The position numbers and the translations under genes were made by a program. DNA of 64,000 bases from Diogma glabrata (taxonomy: Eukaryota > Arthropoda > Insecta > Diptera > Cylindrotomidae). Position 1 is the stretch's first letter; the number at the start of each line of letters is the position of its first letter. The DNA is taken from NCBI GenBank assembly GCA_963693315.1, contig OY856187.1, forward strand, positions 426,119,748-426,183,747. Reading direction: 5' to 3'. Under the pieces are notes generated by a model. That model searched no databases. It had not been told where the DNA came from and saw only the letters and a list, made by a program, of their open reading frames with translations. Of the stretch, positions 57,480 through 64,000 are shown one piece after another.

Positions 57480-58880
57480 CGTTATGCAGGTCATTGCGCC
57501 CGGGAAGTGGCTTAATCTAGCCCGATGGCGTCTGACCCGAGTGATGGATTGGGCTTGAAGGGTGCAATATCCAGTAACGCCATGCGGTGCATACAAGATT
57601 TTATGCTTCACTTAATAAGCTAAAAACTATGAAACAATTTAATATGTTAGTTTATGTTGATATGCCAAAAAATACAAATGTATCTTAGTTTGTCATGAAA
57701 ATAAATAGTTTGAAGTTTAAAATAATTGTTTGTGATTGTGTTGATGTCAAGAAATTTTATAGCGTATGACAAAAACATTGCATGACTTTAAAAGTAATTT
57801 GCTAGTTTAGGAAAATCATATGAACATTTAATAACGATAATGTTGCTAAAAAATTTTTTATTCACCTACATATTAAAGTGTTACTTTATTGCTGTAATTT
57901 TCGGTAATAGCTACGTTTAAAAAAGTTAAAAACATTTAAATGTGTAAACCAAAAAACTTATTATTTATAACGTATTATTTATTATTTTTTTCTGGTTATT
58001 TACTATAACCAAAAAACTTATTATTTATAAATAAAAATGTTTATCAAATCAACCTTTCAGTTCAAAATTTCATAATCCAATCAAAATATTTGTTATTTTT
58101 TGTTGTCATAGTTATATAGTTCTTTTTGAAAAAAATACAAATATTTTGGTCAAAGGTTACTTGTTCAATATATTTTAATATCAAAATTTGTGCAAATTTT
58201 TAATTTTTATTTAGATTAAACAATTTTTTTAAAATAGTTTGCTTGCGGCAAATAAAAATAGTATATGATGCACGGACGTGAGCTATTTTGGACTTAATGC
58301 ACCAAGCAAATCTTTGCCGGTGCCTCAATTTGCAAACGCCACATACGTCCATCATCCTAAGCTTTGCGTCCATGCATCATAATCTACTATTAAACAATTG
58401 TAAAAACATTTTATACTAGCTGAAATTGAGGGTCTTTCTAGAAGGCGTTATAATAATTGTTGTTATTATTTTTTGACATAAAAAAATTTAAAATCTATAA
58501 CATTTCTCTAAGCACTTTTTAACTCTACTGTTTTAGGTGATTTATTTTTTGACATTTGCTTGTTAAAAATTAAAACAAACAGAAGCATAAACTAAAATAT
58601 TTGAAGTAAGTACGAAAATATTTGAAGTTAATGTAACTTTAATAAATTTATTATATTTATGTATCATAACAGAATCTTACTCGCCGACGCGGCTGACGCC
58701 TCGAACAACAATTTCACTCTCAAACAAAAAGACATATTTTACGCCCCTAATACATAAATAGCTAGTTTTTAGTTTTTTAGCATTTTATGAGCGAGCGTTA
58801 TGAATTCATAATGGCCACTCATAGCACCCCGGTTTTTATGGATGAGTTTATACATCGCGTAGCCAAGACTTTATTAAACT
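57480..58880 (+). mobile_element. Deleted Penelope-type derivative
   Basis: The 5' part (GCAATATCCAGTAACGCCAT; GGTGCATACAAGATTTTATG) matches the 5' side of the PLE at about 18770-18825. The 3' part (GCGAGCGTTATGAATT; GGATGAGTTTATACATCGCG) matches its 3' side at about 20735-20790. The RT gene is absent, so only the terminal regions plus unrelated filler remain. The 57.49-57.60 kb start is GC-richer than its surroundings. Confidence 0.6.
58264..58384. repeat. ~120-bp inverted-repeat miniature element
   Basis: TATGATGCACGGACG at the left is mirrored by CGTCCATGCATCATA at the right (one mismatch in 15), enclosing GC-richer DNA. It sits inside the PLE derivative. Class unknown. Confidence 0.6.
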
Positions 58881-60625
58881 GAAACATAAATAAATAAATA
58901 AATTAGTTTGACATCTCTATTTAAAGCTTTGAATATATTATCCAGAAACGGATTAGATCTTAAACGTAACAAAAAAAAGTGTACATAATCTGCCACAATG
59001 TAAATCTTTTCAATATACTAACTATTTTGTCTGCATGTCTTAGATTATATTACAATGTCTTACACAATTCTCATTTCTTTTGCTACTTCAATGACAGACA
59101 ACCAGCTGCGAAATTTTATCGTTAAATGTTTGATTGTTGGTTTTTTGTCGTATTTTTTTGGTTTCCTATTTCTAAAATTTATTCTGCAGCAAAAAGTACT
59201 ATTACTTTTCATTCTTGCTACAAGATAAGAGTTTTTCTATGTTTGGATGTAAGACATAAAAAAAGTAGAAATCGAAATAACAAGACGACTGTTTTTATCT
59301 ATTTATATATCAATAAACGATTTGCTTCACTTCTTTTGTTTCTAAAACAAACGATTATGTTCTATATGATGTTATTTTAAAATGATTTTTATGTTTCTAG
59401 TTCATGTATTTCTTATATGTTTTCTGGGAGAAATACTTTGCAAACTTTGAAGTATTGGAGTTAGAATTCCTAGCAAACAATAGTTTTTACCTTTGAATTT
59501 TATCTAACTTCGACCTTCGATACTTTGAGTATCTCCTCTACTGTAATTAATAACTCCTAACCTCTTTGAGAAGTGAACAAATTTTATATCATCAGGAAAA
59601 AAATTGTTTTACACTAAAACAAAGCACTTTTGCACTCTAATCCTTAACAAAGTATTTCTTATTTTTAAACAATATAAGATACAGCAGATAGACGCAAGAA
59701 CAAAAAAATCCTTTTTTCTGCCATTTTCATGAACAAAATTGATATAAATGTAGCTAAACAGCTGTAAAAAAATGCAACATAAGAAAAATCAATGAAATGG
59801 AAAATTATCAATGTAAAAAGCAAACAATTTTTCTTCCTTCATGTTTTTGAGGACGATTTAACTATTTGCCTCGATTTAGTTATAAAATGAAGTTGTTGGA
59901 ACATGAAAATGGGAATTTCTTTTCCTTCAAAATTCAAGTGCATTTCATTTATTTATAATATCAGTATAAGACGGTTATGATGGCAAATATCAGTAGATTT
60001 AGCAATATACTTTTAAATTGATACATTATTTTAATATTGTGATAAACTATTCTTTTTATGATATGATACGCTTTTTCAGTTATCGTTGCTTTCAATTATA
60101 AAAATAATCCACATCCTGTGAAATTTCTTACAGCATTCCACATGTTTTCGTTTGTAATTTTATTGCATATCTATGATGATTGGTTACTATAATACCAAAT
60201 TATTATAATTATGATTAATATAACACCAAATCAAGTTTTCATAAAATTGGAAGTTGAAGTATTTCGCTACCACGAAAACATCAACATAATTACATTAATG
60301 CCATAAAAAAGTTAATATTTGATTGTTGTATTATCGCTCACATTTATTTAATCATTTCCTTAGATTCATGCAGATAAATTGTTAAGCAATAATCGATAAA
60401 TTTAATAGTTATTTAAGAATTAAGAGCAGTAAGAGTATTTTACTGATTGAGGATATATGTCCAATATATCTAAAATCGGTAATACTTTTAATGGCCAAAA
60501 TGCTTATTATATTTTTTGCACAGTCGACAAGAATTCAATTTAAATTATTTGAATAATATAATTCATTTTTAAGTTTAAAGAAAAAGAAAGAAATAAAGAA
60601 AGAAAGTTTCTTAAAATTTCATTTC
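58881..60625. other. AT-rich stretch, no gene recognised
   Basis: No supported features. Confidence 0.5.
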
Positions 60626-62209
60626 AAAAATATGGAGGGGCTGAAATCTCACAGCTCTGAGATATCAAGACTTCGGTCTGGGTAAAGGATTTGTATATAG
60701 TTTTCGGCAAAATACCTTTATGAGGACATGGTTTTTAGTTTTGGGCAGCGATGTATATAAAACATAACTCTTTGTTAAAGTACAAGTATTTTTTGTCTCT
60801 GTTTAAAAATTTATTACAAAACTAACACGAAACATCAATACGTTGCCGGAAAATTATAAGCAAAATTCCAAAAATATTGTTAAATTAAATAAAATCAATC
60901 TTTTTCAAAATTCCAAAAATATTCCAAAAATTAGAATAAAATCAAATATTTAAATTTTTTCTAAATTCCAATAATATTTCAAAAATTCTTAAAAATTCAA
61001 ACTTTTCCATAATTCTAAAAATATTGCAAAATAAATGAATTTTGAAAATTTTTTCAAAATTCCAAAAATTATAATAATATTAAAAATTAAAAATTTTTCA
61101 AAATTCTAAAAATATTCCAAAAATTCTTACAAAATCAAAATTTAAAACTTTTGCTGAAATTCTAAAAATATTGCAAAAATTATTACAAAATCAAAAATAC
61201 AAACTTTTTCATAATTCCAAAAATATTTCAAAAACTATAACAAATTCAAAAATTTCCATGTCCAATTTCATTTTAAATTACATTTACGTCATAAAAACAG
61301 CTACATTTTTTTTCCAAAAAATCGGCTAAATAAATAAATGAAATCATTTTTTGACACACTTGACATTATTTTTTGACAAACTTATAATGTCATAATTCTC
61401 AATAATAATAATAAAATTTCATTTCAAACAAACAATTTTATTTTTTCCAAAAATTGGGTAAAAAACTAAATAAAAATCTTTTGACACACTTGACAACATT
61501 TTTTTGACAAACTTATAATGCCATAATTCTCAATAATAATAATAAAACTTCATTTCAAACAAACAATTAATTTTATTATAAGTGACGATAGGAAATTAAT
61601 TTTATATTTTTTCCAAAAAATTAGGTAAAAAATAAATAAAAATCTTTCTTTTGCCACACTTGACAACATTTTTTTGACAAACTTATAATGCCATAATTCT
61701 CAATAATAATAATAATAAACTTTCATTTCAAACAAACAATTAATTTTATTTTTTTCCAAAAAATTAGGCTCAAAAATAAATAAAAATCTTTCTTTTGACA
61801 CACTTGACAACATTTTTTTGACAAACTTATAATGCAATAATCTAGTTTTTGATCTCACATACCGATCCCGACCATCAAGATTTCTCCAAATTTAATGTTC
61901 CTACTCGTAATCACTTAAAATGAACGTTTTTTAAGCGAACGTTTTTTAAGCCAAAAATATGAAAATTTGCTATTTTTGACACACATAATGATTTTTTTGA
62001 CACACTTCCGGTACAGTTATCGAACACAGCGTCCTTTCGGACCTGTCCCTTGAGTATACCTATTTTTAAAAAAAAATTTTTGAAATACCTCCAGCGGTTT
62101 TCCCTGCAGCGTAGGTAATGAAGACCGGCCGGCAGACAGACATACAGTGAAGAATTTCACTTTTGGCTCATGAATATAATACTTGGGTCTTTCAGACCGA
62201 AGTAATAAG
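60626..62209 (+). mobile_element. R1 dispersed repeat, copy 5
   Basis: Full length and close to copy 1: same start, AT block, four ~130-bp units with TTGACAAACTTATAATG (near 61375, 61505, 61678, 61814), the ACCGGCCGGCAGACAGACA tail near 62124, and the end CAGACCGAAGTAATAA. It lacks the poly(T)/TCGAGAAATG segment of the copy 1 tail (a deletion after CATACA) and has a local GCGAACGTTTTTTAAG duplication near 61935. Confidence 0.85.
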
Positions 62210-63536
62210 TATAACAATTTATATATAAATCAATTATGTTGCAGAATTTAAATTATTCTTAGTAAAAGAATTTTTTTCCAAATTTTTAGCTTTGCCTTCT
62301 TTGAGACAACTTCAATAACTTGGTGCACCCTGTACCGAAATTCATGTTTTTTAGCTTAAAAGAAATGGAATTAAATTTACCACGGGCTACAAGAAATTAA
62401 AAAACGTTAAAAACGTTAAACGTTTTTAAAAAACCTAATTTTTGATTTTTTTTTTCAAATTTTTCGAGTATAACTTCCAGAATCCTTGATAGATTTTTAC
62501 AAAAATAGCTCAAAATATTTGTTGGCATCTTTATTATGCACTACTTCCATTAATACATTGAATTTGTTTGTTTTGTAAAATATGCAATCACCGGAATAAC
62601 CTTTTTTTTCACCTAAAAAATTGGTTTATCGCGAATATCTCAAAAACAAGAGCTAATCTAAAAAAATGAATATGATATTCGTGTTCAGCAGGTCAAAATA
62701 CATAAGAAAAGTTGGGTTTTAGTCAAGGAGACAAAAAAATATCAAAATTTGTAAACTAGTGATCAATTACATCACTCTATCCATGACATGTAAATTGATT
62801 ATTACAATAAGTGGTTACGTTATAAGAATCAAAAGTGTTACGTAATATGGCAATATAGAATTTATGGCAAAAATGTCTTAATGTTTAAAGGGAGAATCGG
62901 GGCATATTGGAGTCAGAAATCCTTTATTTTTATATACATTTTCAAATCGTAAATCAAATGTGATTTAAATATTTGAATTCATTTTGACACAGAAAAATGC
63001 AAGGCCTACTCCATTTTGTAAATTTGTATTGTATTGTATTTAATTTATAATTAACATTTAATTTTTTCAAGTATATATGTTTTTGCGTTATAAAAAAGAT
63101 GTAGAAAAAGCATATAACAAAACTCGAGCTGGAAACCATTTTCCATACTCCCGAAGGTACTGCACTCGCGCCTACGCGTTTTGTGCGCAATATTTACCCT
63201 CGCATGCAAAATGCTATTTACAGCTCTGAATATGTTTATATACTATTACAACATAGTAGTAAAACAACAAGTACGCATCAACAATGTGCTTAGTTATAGA
63301 ATTCCAGTTTTTGATATATGATAGTTTTCTAGATATAGTAGCCTTTTTATTTTATGCACAAAGTTATTGGGAAATAAAATACTTTACAAAATATGAATAA
63401 TAAATGGAGAACTGAAGCCTTAGACGCTAAGGTTTTAGAACCCTGGTCTGTGCAAATGATTTATTATATAGATTTTGATAGAAAACTGATATTGTGCAAT
63501 TGCTTTTAAGTTTGAATAGAGACGAAAACCAAAAAT
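62210..63536. other. Unassigned stretch with a GGTGCACCCTGTAC-type repeat fragment
   Basis: TTGGTGCACCCTGTACCG (about 62320) followed by AATATCTCAAAAACAAGAGC (about 62634) looks like a dispersed insect repeat I have seen in other genomes, but no second copy is in this window. A short palindrome of AAAAACGTT units lies at 62402-62430. Confidence 0.3.
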
Positions 63537-64000
63537 AAAATATAGAGGGGCTGAAATCTCACAGCTCTAAAATATCAAGACTTCGGTCTGGGTTAAGGAT
63601 TTTGATATAGTTTTCGGCAAAAAACTTTTATGAGGACATGGTTTTTAGTTTTGGGCAGCGATGTACATCAAACATAACTCTTTGTTGAAATACAAGTTTT
63701 TTATCTCTGTTTAAAAATTTATTACAAAACTAACACGAAACATCAATACGTTGCCGGAAAATTATAATCAAAATTCCAAAAATATTGTTAAATTAAATAA
63801 AATCAAACTTTTTCAAAATTCCAAAAATATTCCAAATATTAGAATAAAATCAAATATTTAAATATTTTCTAAATTCCAATAATATTTCAAAAATTCTTAA
63901 AAATCCAAACTTTTTTAAAAATTCTAAAAATATTGCAAAAATTATTACAAAATCAAAAATTGAAACTTTTTTCAAAATTCGAAAAATTATAATAATAACA
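63537..64000 (+). mobile_element. R1 dispersed repeat, copy 6 (cut by window end)
   Basis: The first 460 bp of R1. It is nearly identical to copy 1 over this length, including the variant GTTGCCGGAAAATTATAATC, which implies recent amplification. The remainder lies beyond the window. Confidence 0.85.

Overview
The window looks like a gene-poor, very AT-rich (roughly three quarters A+T by eye) stretch of an animal nuclear genome. An insect or other arthropod is most likely. The evidence is a Penelope-like retroelement with a GIY-YIG domain, decayed EEP/RT non-LTR elements, a pogo/Tigger-type DNA transposon, a tRNA-like SINE head, long (TA)n tracts and many inverted-repeat elements. There are no operons, ribosome-binding sites or compact genes. 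I found no intact host gene; every protein homology I can defend lies in a mobile-element relic, and most relics carry stops, frameshifts or deletions. Species cannot be fixed from sequence alone.

Layout. 1-4.8 kb: AT-rich filler and a 267-bp (TA)n tract. 4.8-9.8 kb: two tail-to-tail copies of a dispersed 1.7-kb family (called R1 here), the first nested between 40-bp inverted repeats. 12.0-13.1 kb: a TIR element whose left arm can be folded into a hammerhead-like three-way junction. 13.8-18.1 kb: an older repeat split by a 3.63-kb element with ~1.1-kb inverted repeats. Each arm of that element carries ATGTAACC landmarks at an exact 142-bp spacing, and its core holds a broken gene with a PIN/FEN-like nuclease signature. 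18.8-20.85 kb: Penelope-like element. 22.3-22.7 kb: GC-richer palindromic repeat. 23.35-25.23 kb: a 5'-truncated non-LTR element embedded in a (TA)n tract, with a 200-N assembly gap. 26.6-28.2 kb: R1 copy 3. 28.7-33.5 kb: a second, heavily decayed non-LTR element carrying a 1216-bp TIR element (itself containing another repeat) and a 1115-bp Tigger-like element. 35.3-36.65 kb: tRNA-like SINE head, R1 copy 4, and a short repeat that is the empty version of a site filled at 42.3-44.2 kb. 40.35-41.43 kb: ~286-bp tandem array. 42.3-44.2 kb: 1905-bp TIR element with TA duplication. 51.5-52.7 kb: 1.2-kb imperfect palindrome. 57.5-58.9 kb: deleted Penelope-type derivative. 60.6-64 kb: R1 copies 5 and 6, the last cut by the window edge.

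The parts do not form a pathway. They form a layered record of insertions, and several target-site duplications or filled/empty comparisons can be read directly. The best candidate for something undescribed is the 14.36-17.99 kb element: long inverted arms built from phased 142-bp units, inward-facing TATA boxes in both arms, and a core gene fragment with a CxxC N-terminus and a DTD...GSDYT nuclease signature.
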